From an uncultured Solirubrobacterales bacterium (lineage in GTDB: Bacteria; Actinomycetota; Thermoleophilia; Solirubrobacterales; Solirubrobacteraceae), in contig CALJKH010000057.1 in the NCBI GenBank assembly GCA_937973575.1, positions 1-19,001 on the forward strand: a stretch of DNA of 19,001 nt, written 5' to 3'. The notes under the pieces are model-generated. The model was not told the origin of the DNA, searched no databases, and saw only the letters and a program-made list of their open reading frames with translations. Made by a program: the position numbers and the translations under genes. Positions 8,118-15,670 of this stretch are shown here, piece by piece. Every line of letters starts with the position of its first letter. The stretch's first letter is position 1.

Positions 8118-10123
8118 GCGTCGGCGCATACGGCTGGCTCGTACTCGGATTCCCGCTTGCCGGTGCGATCCTGCTCGGCACATTCCGCAAGGTCCTTAGC
8201 GGCCGCAAGGCAGGTGCGATCGGCACGCTCGCGATCCTCTTCTCCTTCCTTTCAGGCGTTGCAGCCTTGGTTCGCCTGCAGGACCGCCCAGAGGATGCCC
8301 GCCAGGTCGTCTCGACCGCGTGGGACTACGCCAACACCGGTGGCATTGACGCGGGCTTGAGCATCCTTGTTGATCCCCTGTCGCTGGTGATGATCCTCGT
8401 AGTTGCTGGCGTTTCGACTCTGATCCACCTCTACGCCAGCGCCTACATGGTCTCTGACGAGGGCTACGTTCGCTTCTTCGCCTACCTCAACTTCTTCGTC
8501 TTTTCGATGCTGGTGCTGGTACTCGCAGCGAACTTCATCCTGCTGATCGTCGGCTGGGCACTCGTTGGCGCTGCCTCCTACCTCCTGATCTCCTTCTGGT
8601 ACCGCCGCAACACTGCGACTAAGGCGGGCATCAAGGCCTTCGTGATCAATGTCGTGGGCGATGTCGGCCTTGTCCTTGGCACGATCCTGATCGTCCAGCA
8701 GATCGGCTCAGTTGACTTCCTCACCGTCTTCAAGGCAGCTCCGACCGCCTTCACTGTGGACAACGGAACTCTTGTCGCAGCCTGCCTGCTGCTGATGGTC
8801 GGCGCTTTCGCCAAGTCGGCCCAAGTCCCATTCCACACCTGGCTTCCAGACGCCATGGAAGGCCCCACTCCAGTCAGCGCCCTGATCCACGCTGCGACGA
8901 TGGTCACCGCTGGCGTCTACCTGATCGCCCGTATGCACCCGCTCTTCCAGCTTGCGCCAACTGCAGCTGATGTTGGTGCGGTAGTTGGCCTGATCACCCT
9001 GCTTGTGGCGGCCACAATCGGCCTCGTCGTAACTGACCTCAAGCGTGTCATCGCTTACTCAACGATGAGCCAGATCGGCTACATGATCATGGCCGTATCG
9101 ACCTACAGCTATGTCTCAGGCCTGTTCCACCTGATGACTCACGCCTTCTTCAAGGCCCTCCTCTTCATGGCAGCCGGCTCCGTGATCGGTGCAATGGCCG
9201 GCGAGCAGAACTTGAACAAGATGGGCGGCTTCCGCAAGGTCATGCCGATCACCTACGCCTGCTTCATCATCGGCGGCCTCGCTCTGTCCGGTATTCCGCC
9301 GTTCTCAGGCTTCTTCAGTAAGGACGACATCCTCTACTCAATCGGCCAGCAGGGCGGTTGGCATTGGATCCTCTACTTCGGTGGCTACCTCGGCGCGCTT
9401 ATGACTGCGATCTACACCTTCCGCATGATCTTCCGCGCCTTCCACGGTGAGAAGTGCGCGGAGGCCGAGACGCTCGCTAACGGCCGCCTCTACCACGCAC
9501 CTGAGCACCGCAACCCAGCCGATGGCACGCTTGAGGACACTCACGTTGGCTACCCCGGCGCGAAGCACCACATCGCTGAGCGCAGCCCTGGGATGTCCCT
9601 GTCGATGTTTGTCCTTGCGTTCCTTGCCACGGTCGCGGGAGCTCTTCAGATCCCACATGTCACAGAGGTACTCCACAACTTCCTTGCACCAACCTTCGAC
9701 GGCGCACCGCGCTTTGACGAGCCGATCGAGAACGGCCCGCTGCTGATCGGCATGGGCCTTGGCACATTCGTCGGCCTGCTTGGCATCTTCATCGCATGGC
9801 AGATCTGGGTTAAGAAGCCGGGCACCTCAGCCAAGATTCAGGAGCGCTTCAGTGGCCTCCACAAGCTGTTCGTCAACAAGTGGTATTTCGACGAGATCAT
9901 CGCCTTACTGATCGTGCGCCCATTCGCTGCCCTTGGCCGCTTCCTTCAGCGCACTGTTGAGCATGTTGTGATCGACGGTGGAATTACCCAAGGGTCGGTC
10001 AGCATCGCCCGGGTTTCCTCAGCGGCTGTCCGCTCATGGCAGAGCGGCCTACTCCGCGCGTACGCTGCTGCGATCGTCGTTGGCACCTCCGGCGTCCTCC
10101 TCTACTTCCTCGTGAAGGGCTGA
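8114..10123 (+). CDS. nuoL: NADH-quinone oxidoreductase subunit L
   Basis: NuoL is the distal Mrp-antiporter-like proton-pumping subunit (ND5). About 16 hydrophobic segments are seen in 669 residues, with the long C-terminal part (lateral helix and final TM) after about residue 550. Conserved elements include KSAQVPFHTWLPDAMEGPTP from Lys-234, ALIHAATMVTAGVYLIAR, YSTMSQIGYM, HAFFKALLF (Lys-347) and GFFSKDD (Lys-403). The TM5 glutamate that is nearly universal in this subunit (WEGVG, E. coli Glu-144) is replaced here: the segment reads GWALVGAASYLL, with Ala-149 in that place. A hydrophilic loop (about 445-495) is rich in charged residues and His. The ATG overlaps the nuoK stop. Confidence 0.97.
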   Translation: MSVGAYGWLVLGFPLAGAILLGTFRKVLSGRKAGAIGTLAILFSFLSGVAALVRLQDRPEDARQVVSTAWDYANTGGIDAGLSILVDPLSLVMILVVAGVSTLIHLYASAYMVSDEGYVRFFAYLNFFVFSMLVLVLAANFILLIVGWALVGAASYLLISFWYRRNTATKAGIKAFVINVVGDVGLVLGTILIVQQIGSVDFLTVFKAAPTAFTVDNGTLVAACLLLMVGAFAKSAQVPFHTWLPDAMEGPTPVSALIHAATMVTAGVYLIARMHPLFQLAPTAADVGAVVGLITLLVAATIGLVVTDLKRVIAYSTMSQIGYMIMAVSTYSYVSGLFHLMTHAFFKALLFMAAGSVIGAMAGEQNLNKMGGFRKVMPITYACFIIGGLALSGIPPFSGFFSKDDILYSIGQQGGWHWILYFGGYLGALMTAIYTFRMIFRAFHGEKCAEAETLANGRLYHAPEHRNPADGTLEDTHVGYPGAKHHIAERSPGMSLSMFVLAFLATVAGALQIPHVTEVLHNFLAPTFDGAPRFDEPIENGPLLIGMGLGTFVGLLGIFIAWQIWVKKPGTSAKIQERFSGLHKLFVNKWYFDEIIALLIVRPFAALGRFLQRTVEHVVIDGGITQGSVSIARVSSAAVRSWQSGLLRAYAAAIVVGTSGVLLYFLVKG

Positions 10124-10124
10124 C

Positions 10125-11645
10125 ATGGAAGTAACCCTCCTTCTACTCCTCCCAGTCGCAACCGCCCTTGTTGGCGCAATCCTTGGCCGCAAGCTGGTGG
10201 CAGCGGTGTCGCTGCTTGGCGCCCTTGGCACGCTTGGCCTTGCGATTGGCGTTGCCCTCAACTGGAAGAGCTCACTTGGCGGCAACCAATTCAAGGTTGA
10301 CGACATGTGGATCTCACAGCTGGGAATCCACTGGGCGTTGACGATTGACGGCCTCAACCTTGCCTTGGTCGTACTCGCAGCCTTTGTCTACGCGAGCGTT
10401 GTACTTGCCCTGGCTCTTCGTCAGCCAGAGGAGCCTCGCCTCTTCTTCTTCCACCTTGGCTTGGGAGCAACCTCGGTGATCGGCGCCCTGCTTGCTCAGG
10501 ATCTAATCCTCTTCGTCCTGTTCTTCGACCTGATGCTGGTGCCGTTCTACTTCCTTGTTGGCCAGTGGGGCACGGGCGACAAGGCGAAGGCAACGCTGAA
10601 GATGGTCATCTACACCCTTGCCGGCTCGCTGCTGATGCTGGCTGCCGCAGTGGCCACAGGTGTTTACGCCGCGAATGTCAGCGGCAACCACATTGACTAC
10701 CTCTTCAGCAACCTTGCCCATGTTCACCTTGCCAAGGGGACTCAGCAGTGGCTCTTCCTCTGCTTTGCAGCTGCCTTCCTTGTGAAGATGCCAGCAGTCC
10801 CACTCCACGGCTGGCTGAAGGACGCATACAAGGCCATGCCACTCCCAGTCCTCGCGCTCTTCTCAGGCGTTCTGTCGAAGGTGGCCGCCTACGGACTCCT
10901 CAAGGCAGCACTGCCGCTGTTCCCCGATGCCGCTGCTTCATTCCAAACTCTGATGCTGATCATCGGCCTTGTTTCGATCATCTACGGCTCGGCACTGGCG
11001 TTCACCACGAATGACGCTCGACTGGTTGTTGGTTACTCCTCGATCGCTCAGCTCGGCTTCATCGTGATCGGCATCTTCAGCCTCACGACTGCTGGCGCTC
11101 AGGGCGCCCTGCTGCAGATGGTCAACCACGGCATCGTCACAGTCCTGCTCGTCTTCATCGTCGGCCTCCTCGCCAACCGCGCGAAGGGCTCTGAGGACCT
11201 TGGCTCAATGGGTGGCATGGCCATGGGCGCCCCAATCCTTGCAGTCGTCTTCCTGATCGCAGCGTTCGCAAACCTTGCGATGCCAGCCTCCGCAAACTTC
11301 GTAGGCGAGTTCTTGATCCTCAAGGGCGTCTTCGACTCAACAGCTGTGATTGCAGTCCTCGCATGCCTTGGCGTTGCAATGGCAGCCGTCTACATGTTGC
11401 GGATGTACATCCGTGCGATGCACGGCCCTGACGAGAATGGCGTCGAACAGCGCGAGATCACCTTCAAGGAAGCACTTCCGCTGCTTCCAGCTACAGCACT
11501 CGTGCTGGCGCTTGCTCTTAGCCCTCAGCCGCTCCTGAAGCGCACTGAGGGACCAGCCACTGCCGCAGTTGCCCAGGCTGCCCTCGCAAAGGGCCAGTCC
11601 CCTGACGGCAAGGCAACGACAGCGAAGGTAGTGGTCAAGCCATGA
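10125..11645 (+). CDS. nuoM: NADH-quinone oxidoreductase subunit M
   Basis: NuoM is the middle antiporter-like subunit (ND4), 506 residues with about 14 hydrophobic segments. It shows VKMPAVPLHGWLKDAY (Lys-221), the TM8 lysine in VLSKVAAYG (Lys-252), NHGIVTVLL, and ANFVGEFLILKG, where the late Glu is kept. The TM5 acidic residue is conservatively changed: FFDLMLVPFYFL has Asp-135 where most NuoM proteins have Glu (WEMMLVP in E. coli). Several other normally strict spots also differ, for example HGWLKDAY instead of HTWLPDAH. The sequence is therefore a somewhat divergent NuoM. It ends in a hydrophilic Ala/Lys-rich tail. It starts 1 base after nuoL and overlaps nuoN by 4 bases. Confidence 0.95.
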   Translation: MEVTLLLLLPVATALVGAILGRKLVAAVSLLGALGTLGLAIGVALNWKSSLGGNQFKVDDMWISQLGIHWALTIDGLNLALVVLAAFVYASVVLALALRQPEEPRLFFFHLGLGATSVIGALLAQDLILFVLFFDLMLVPFYFLVGQWGTGDKAKATLKMVIYTLAGSLLMLAAAVATGVYAANVSGNHIDYLFSNLAHVHLAKGTQQWLFLCFAAAFLVKMPAVPLHGWLKDAYKAMPLPVLALFSGVLSKVAAYGLLKAALPLFPDAAASFQTLMLIIGLVSIIYGSALAFTTNDARLVVGYSSIAQLGFIVIGIFSLTTAGAQGALLQMVNHGIVTVLLVFIVGLLANRAKGSEDLGSMGGMAMGAPILAVVFLIAAFANLAMPASANFVGEFLILKGVFDSTAVIAVLACLGVAMAAVYMLRMYIRAMHGPDENGVEQREITFKEALPLLPATALVLALALSPQPLLKRTEGPATAAVAQAALAKGQSPDGKATTAKVVVKP

Positions 11646-13135
11646 GCGCCGCTATCGCAGCTCCACACATTGATTGGACAGCACTTGGCCCAATCTCCAT
11701 CCTTACCGGCGGGGCGATCCTCACCCTCTTCTTCGGCCTGATCGGTAGCAGCGGTTTCCGCAGAGTCGCAGTGCCTCTCTCGGCACTTACGACCCTTGTC
11801 GGAGCTTTGGTTTGGCTAATTAGCGAGTGGAGCAAGGCCAGTGCAGGCGGCCTGACGATTATCTCTGACGCTTTGCGGATTGACCCGCTGACGATCGTGC
11901 TTGGCTCAATCTGCCTAATCGGCGCAATCTTCGCCGTTCTTATCTCCCTGCGCTCCGATAGCGCCTTGGGTGGTGGTGAATTCCACTCGTTGATGCTCTT
12001 CTCAGTGATGGGCATGCTCGTGCTGATCGCATCTGACGACCTTGTGACTCTGTTCCTCGGCATGGAGCTTCTCTCCATCCCGCTGTATGTCCTGAGCGGC
12101 TCTGCATTGAAGAAGGAGCGCTCGCTGGAAGCTGGCCTCAAGTACCTGATCGTCGGGTCCGTGGGCTCAGCAACGCTGCTCTACGGACTTGCCCTCCTCT
12201 ACGGCGCAACCGGTTCGACTGACTTCGTTGCGATCAACAAGGCGATCCTGTCTGGCTCCACGATCAACGACTCGCTGTTTGTTGGCGGCATGGCCCTGGC
12301 CATCGTCGGAGTTAGCTTCAAGGCCTCAGCGTCACCGTTCCACCAGTGGACACCAGACGTCTACGAAGGTGCGCCAACCGGCGTCACGACCTTCATGGCA
12401 ACAGCAACCAAGGCTGCTGCGCTCGGCATCATGATCCGCCTGCTTGCTGGCCCGCTGCTGCCAGCAGTTGACGACTGGTCACCGATCATCGCTGTCTTAG
12501 CTGTCCTTTCAATTGCTGTCGGCAACTTCGGCGCACTCGGCCAAGACTCCCTCAAGCGGATGCTGGCTTGGTCGTCTGTGGCCCAGGTCGGCTACTTGCT
12601 CGCAGCAGTCGTCGTGGCTAAGGAGCTTGGGATCCGGGCTGTTGTCTTCTACCTCGCCGTATACGCAGTGATGACTCTCGCAGCGTTCGCTGTGGTGGCT
12701 GAGAACAGCCGTGACTGGGACGAAGGTGAACGGCTTGATGGCTTTGCTGGCCTTGGCCGCAGGCGGCCGTGGCTTGCTGGCTCGATGTCAGTTGCGATGC
12801 TTGCGCTGGCAGGTTTGCCGCCAACTGCTGGATTCATCGGCAAGCTGACTGTGATTGGAGCTGTTGTTGACGGCGGCCACGCCTGGCTCGCCTTCGCAGT
12901 TGTCATCGGCTCACTCATCTCGCTGGCGTACTACCTGCGAGTCATCGCAGTCATGTGGTTCAAGGACGCTCCAGAGGGTGCTGAGGCCGCTCCAACACGC
13001 CGTGCGCCAGAGCTCGTGGCTATCGCTCTTGTAGCTGCGGCACTGACTATTGCCATTGGCGTTATGCCTTCATGGCCGCTGGATCAGGCTGCAAAGGTGA
13101 CCCAGAAGTCACTGCAGTCCAACACCAACCGCTGA
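11642..13135 (+). CDS. nuoN: NADH-quinone oxidoreductase subunit N
   Basis: NuoN is the antiporter-like subunit closest to the quinone-side arm (ND2), 497 residues with about 14 hydrophobic segments. The TM5 motif FLGMELLSIPLYVL keeps the glutamate (Glu-142). The channel lysines appear in FKASASPFHQWTPDVYEGAP (Lys-227) and TATKAAA (Lys-257). Other conserved parts are KRMLAWSSVAQVGY, LAGLPPTAGFIGK and LISLAYYLRV. The ATG overlaps the nuoM stop. This is the last gene of the operon: the next gene starts 66 bases on. CCGCTG 13129-13134 could pair with CAGCGG 13148-13153 around the stop codon, but no U-run follows and I do not call a terminator. Confidence 0.97.
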   Translation: MSAAIAAPHIDWTALGPISILTGGAILTLFFGLIGSSGFRRVAVPLSALTTLVGALVWLISEWSKASAGGLTIISDALRIDPLTIVLGSICLIGAIFAVLISLRSDSALGGGEFHSLMLFSVMGMLVLIASDDLVTLFLGMELLSIPLYVLSGSALKKERSLEAGLKYLIVGSVGSATLLYGLALLYGATGSTDFVAINKAILSGSTINDSLFVGGMALAIVGVSFKASASPFHQWTPDVYEGAPTGVTTFMATATKAAALGIMIRLLAGPLLPAVDDWSPIIAVLAVLSIAVGNFGALGQDSLKRMLAWSSVAQVGYLLAAVVVAKELGIRAVVFYLAVYAVMTLAAFAVVAENSRDWDEGERLDGFAGLGRRRPWLAGSMSVAMLALAGLPPTAGFIGKLTVIGAVVDGGHAWLAFAVVIGSLISLAYYLRVIAVMWFKDAPEGAEAAPTRRAPELVAIALVAAALTIAIGVMPSWPLDQAAKVTQKSLQSNTNR

Positions 13136-13164
13136 TCACCCCGCGCACAGCGGAAAAACAGTGG

Positions 13165-13191
13165 TCGACCGTCGGGCTGCGCGAATAGCAT
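13165..13191 (+). promoter_or_regulatory. Possible promoter for a leaderless mRNA
   Basis: TAGCAT at 13186-13191 matches the TAnnnT form of a -10 element and ends 9 bases before GTG 13201. TCGACC at 13165-13170 is a weak -35 candidate (4 of 6 against TTGACA) at 15-base spacing. If used, transcription would start at or within a few bases of the GTG, which fits the absence of any ribosome binding site there. This is inference from motif position only. Confidence 0.35.
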
Positions 13192-13200
13192 CGCGTCCCC

Positions 13201-14778
13201 GTGCAGCGTCCAATCGAAACCTTCACCCCTGAAGAACAAGCGCTCCTAGCGCCCCACTTCACGAACATTGACGAGCCAGTTTTTGGCCTTGTCAACCTGC
13301 CCGAGACTGTCAAGGGCGCACTGTTCGCAAGGTACAGCCGTTACCCGGGCACTCTGCGCAGGATGTACATCGACGAGTTTGCGGACTCAATGAGTGGCCG
13401 CTCATCGATCTACGAAGGTGATGAAGGCAAGCGGGCAGCCGAGCTTTACGACCGCATCTTCCTTGGCTACGGCGATGACTCTGTCGCCCAGCTTGGTGGC
13501 ATGCACATCGCGTGCGAGTGGACATCGAACGTCCTCACCAAGATCCTCCAGCGCCCACGTATTGCCGCCTACCTTGAGCAGTCAACCCGCTACCTCGCGT
13601 GGGACATCCCAATGCCTGGCGGCGGCTACCGCTACCACCGTGAGGACGCTCTGGGCCCTGAGTACGAAGCTGCAATGGACCGTGTCTTCGACATCTACGC
13701 AGCTGCGCTTCCTGCCGTCACAGAGTGGGCAGTCGAAAAGTATCCGCGCGGCGAGGACGAGGCTGAGGCCGCCCACCTTCGCGCCTGCAAAGCGAAAGCA
13801 CTTGATCTGCTTCGTGGCCTCCTTCCCGCAGCGTCCCTCTCGCACATGGGCATGTATGCAACAGGGCAGACCTACGAACAGCTGATCCTGCACCTTCTCG
13901 CGCATCCATTGCCTGAAGCTCGTGAGTACGGAGCGATGATCCTCAAGACAGTCAAGGAAGTTATGCCCAGCTTCGTAGCCAGAGTTGAGCGCCCTGAGCG
14001 TGGCGGCGAGTGGATTGAATTCCTCGCCGAGCGCGAAGCCACTGGCCGCAAATGGTCAGACAAGCTTGGAATTGGTGCAGGCGTTGAGGCCAACCCAGCT
14101 CCATCTGTTGAGCTGCTGTCTGTTGAAGGCGTTGAAGAGGACATGCTCGTCGCTCTTCTGTTTGAAACCTCTGGTCGCAGCGAGGTTGAGATCCGCAAGG
14201 CAGTCGCAGCGCTCAGCACCGAGGAGCAGGCGACGCTGCTTGCCGACCTTGCGGGCGACCGTAAGAACCGCCGCCACCGCCCCGGCCGTGGCCTTGAATC
14301 ACTGCGCTACCGCTTTGAGGTCGTCGCCGATTACGGCGCCTTCCGCGACCTTCAGCGCCACCGCATGCTCACAGTTCAATGGCAGACGCTCACCCCACAC
14401 CTTGGCGCTGGCGTGCCAGGTGATGTTGAGGCTGCTGGCCAAGGTGACGCCTATCGCGAGGCACTTGAAGTCTCAGCAGCTGAGTGGCAGCGCCTCACCG
14501 ACGAAGGCCTGCATGCTCAAGCTCCGTACGCTCTCGCCCTTGGCTACCGAATCCGGTTCATCCTTGACTTGAACGCGCGTGAAGCAATGCAGCTGATTGA
14601 GCTTCGCTCCGGCCGTGAAGGCCACCCGACCTACCGCGCAGTTGCTATCGCGATGCGCGACCGCATTGCTGATGTTCACCCTGCAGTAGCGGGGCTGATG
14701 ACTCATGTGGACGAGGAGATGGAACCCCGCCTCGAACGCATGATGAGCGAGTTGAAGCAAGAAGCTCGCAGCGCCTGA
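13201..14778 (+). CDS. Tandem ThyX-like protein (FAD-dependent thymidylate synthase family)
   Basis: The protein resembles flavin-dependent thymidylate synthase (ThyX), which makes dTMP from dUMP with FAD and methylene-tetrahydrofolate. At 525 residues it is about twice the usual 220-250, and it reads as two ThyX-like halves. In the first half, residues 118-131 (RPRIAAYLEQSTRY) match the RHRx7S signature with His changed to Pro but Ser-128 and Arg-130 kept. In the second, RHR (386-388) is intact, but the Ser position is Thr-396 and the later Arg is lost. Only the second half keeps the C-terminal ThyX pattern NARE, ELR (Arg-469) and TYR (Arg-479). GTG 13201 is the first possible start because an in-frame TAG lies at 13186. 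Similar double-length ThyX homologues occur in actinobacteria, to my memory; whether this one makes dTMP is open. Confidence 0.8.
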   Translation: MQRPIETFTPEEQALLAPHFTNIDEPVFGLVNLPETVKGALFARYSRYPGTLRRMYIDEFADSMSGRSSIYEGDEGKRAAELYDRIFLGYGDDSVAQLGGMHIACEWTSNVLTKILQRPRIAAYLEQSTRYLAWDIPMPGGGYRYHREDALGPEYEAAMDRVFDIYAAALPAVTEWAVEKYPRGEDEAEAAHLRACKAKALDLLRGLLPAASLSHMGMYATGQTYEQLILHLLAHPLPEAREYGAMILKTVKEVMPSFVARVERPERGGEWIEFLAEREATGRKWSDKLGIGAGVEANPAPSVELLSVEGVEEDMLVALLFETSGRSEVEIRKAVAALSTEEQATLLADLAGDRKNRRHRPGRGLESLRYRFEVVADYGAFRDLQRHRMLTVQWQTLTPHLGAGVPGDVEAAGQGDAYREALEVSAAEWQRLTDEGLHAQAPYALALGYRIRFILDLNAREAMQLIELRSGREGHPTYRAVAIAMRDRIADVHPAVAGLMTHVDEEMEPRLERMMSELKQEARSA

Positions 14779-14800
14779 CGACACTCCAGATAGACTTCCT

Positions 14801-14821
14801 CCCCTGTGGAGCAGGGGCTCC
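14801..14821 (+). terminator. Hairpin with two mutually exclusive pairings, possible terminator or leader element
   Basis: CCCCTG 14801-14806 pairs perfectly with CAGGGG 14812-14817 around the loop TGGAG. Alternatively GGAGC 14808-14812 pairs with GCTCC 14817-14821. No U-run follows, so a simple intrinsic terminator is not proven. It lies between the ThyX-like gene and the TetR gene, in a 65-base gap. Confidence 0.4.
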
Positions 14822-14843
14822 GGATCTGAAGGACTTGACCTGA

Positions 14844-15452
14844 ATGCCAAATCGCACGCCAAGCCACCCCACACGGGAGCGCCTCGTCGAAACGATGACG
14901 GAGCTGCTGGAGGAGAATCCCCAGGACATCAAGGTTGACACGTTGCTTACGCGGTCAGGCATCTCGATTGGATCGCTCTACCACCACTTCGACGATCTTG
15001 ACCATCTGATTGAAATCGCGTATATCCGGCGCTTCTCAGCAACCGTGGACTTGAGCGTGGGCGTGCTTGCGCACATCGCAGCAACGGCCAAGAGCCAGAA
15101 AGAAGTGCTTGAGGCGCTTGGGAACGTTACCCGCGCAACCCAGGCGCAGGAAATTGCCTCAACCCGGTTCGAGCGGGCGAGAATCGTTGCGATGACCGAG
15201 CACAACGAGCGCTTCGCCATGGTGATGCGCTCAGAGCAGCAGCGGCTTACCTCCGCCATCACGGACCTGATCCGCGAGGCTCAGGAACGCGGCTGGTACA
15301 GCAACGACTTCGACCCGGCGGCAGCCGCGGTCCTGATCCAGGCCTACACGCTGGGTCGTGTCGTTGACGATGTCGCTGAAGAGCCGGTTGATCCTGATGC
15401 GTGGATTGCGCTGATCGACCGCCTTATCGAACGCACATTCGCAGCTGAATAG
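14844..15452 (+). CDS. TetR-family transcriptional regulator
   Basis: This is a 202-residue TetR/AcrR-type repressor. The N-terminal DNA-binding domain covers about residues 10-58: the first helix RERLVETMTELL, then VDTLLTRSGISIGSLYHHF with the helix-turn-helix, whose recognition helix (about 41-49) ends in the family's typical YHHF. The C-terminal part (about 65-200) is all-helical and would bind a ligand and dimerise; TetR C-termini are too variable to name the ligand. The start at ATG 14844 has only a modest site, AAGGA at 14829-14833, 10 bases upstream. Its neighbours are a ThyX-like gene behind and a surface-protein gene with a repeated promoter-region motif ahead. Regulation of either is possible, and TetR proteins often control themselves or an adjacent gene. 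Confidence 0.9.
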   Translation: MPNRTPSHPTRERLVETMTELLEENPQDIKVDTLLTRSGISIGSLYHHFDDLDHLIEIAYIRRFSATVDLSVGVLAHIAATAKSQKEVLEALGNVTRATQAQEIASTRFERARIVAMTEHNERFAMVMRSEQQRLTSAITDLIREAQERGWYSNDFDPAAAAVLIQAYTLGRVVDDVAEEPVDPDAWIALIDRLIERTFAAE

Positions 15453-15454
15453 CC

Positions 15455-15482
15455 GCTGACTGAAGGGGCCTTTTCAGCCAGC
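15455..15482 (+). terminator. Probable terminator hairpin after the TetR gene
   Basis: The arms 15455-15464 and 15473-15482 (GCTGACTGAA and TTCAGCCAGC) pair over ten positions with one A-C mismatch and an 8-base loop. The hairpin begins 2 bases after the TetR stop codon. There is no U-run after the stem, so it may end transcription inefficiently or need Rho. Confidence 0.5.
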
Positions 15483-15578
15483 TTCGGCCGGTTGCGTAGC
15501 CGTGGGGAGATCTGCGGGAATTTCGCGCTGCATTATCCGGCGGTTGGCGGTTGTGGCTCCAAATCAGCGGTGATACGG

Positions 15579-15643
15579 TTCCAGAATCTCATTCCAGAAT
15601 ATTGTTCCAGAATTCCCTTCCAGAGGAGTGTTCTAGAACCGAT
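15579..15643 (+). repeat. Five 13-bp direct repeats with an 8-bp core (operator or iteron-like array)
   Basis: The cores start at 15579, 15592, 15605, 15618 and 15631, exactly 13 bases apart. They read TTCCAGAA three times, then TTCCAGAG, then TTCTAGAA. The last one sits in the perfect 10-bp palindrome GTTCTAGAAC (15630-15639). The 5-base spacers (TCTCA, TATTG, TTCCC, GAGTG, CCGAT) do not resemble one another, so only the core is conserved. The array ends 27 bases before the ATG of the large surface-protein gene. Upstream of it (15483-15578) I see no gene; CATTAT at 15531-15536 is a weak -10-like site without a matching -35. Confidence 0.85.
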
Positions 15644-15660
15644 ATCCAAAGCCACCGCAT

Positions 15661-15664
15661 AGGA
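15661..15664 (+). promoter_or_regulatory. Ribosome binding site of the surface-protein gene
   Basis: AGGA lies 6 bases before ATG 15671 and supports this codon as the start, directly ahead of the signal peptide. Confidence 0.6.
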
Positions 15665-15670
15665 ATCCAC

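Noticed and set aside
13129..13153. Six-base inverted repeat around the nuoN stop
   Set aside because: The stem is short with a 13-base loop, and the run after it is A rather than U on the coding strand, so a terminator is not supported.
15539..15552. GGCGGTT twice in tandem
   Set aside because: Two 7-bp copies are easily found by chance in this GC-rich sequence, and nothing else supports a role.
15623..15636. GAGGAG followed by GTG TTC TAG, a two-codon upstream frame
   Set aside because: The ribosome binding site would touch the start codon, and the sequence is explained by the fourth and fifth 13-bp units.
15579..15643. CRISPR-like reading of the 13-bp array
   Set aside because: The repeats are only 8 conserved bases with 5-base gaps, far below CRISPR repeat and spacer lengths, and no cas gene is near.
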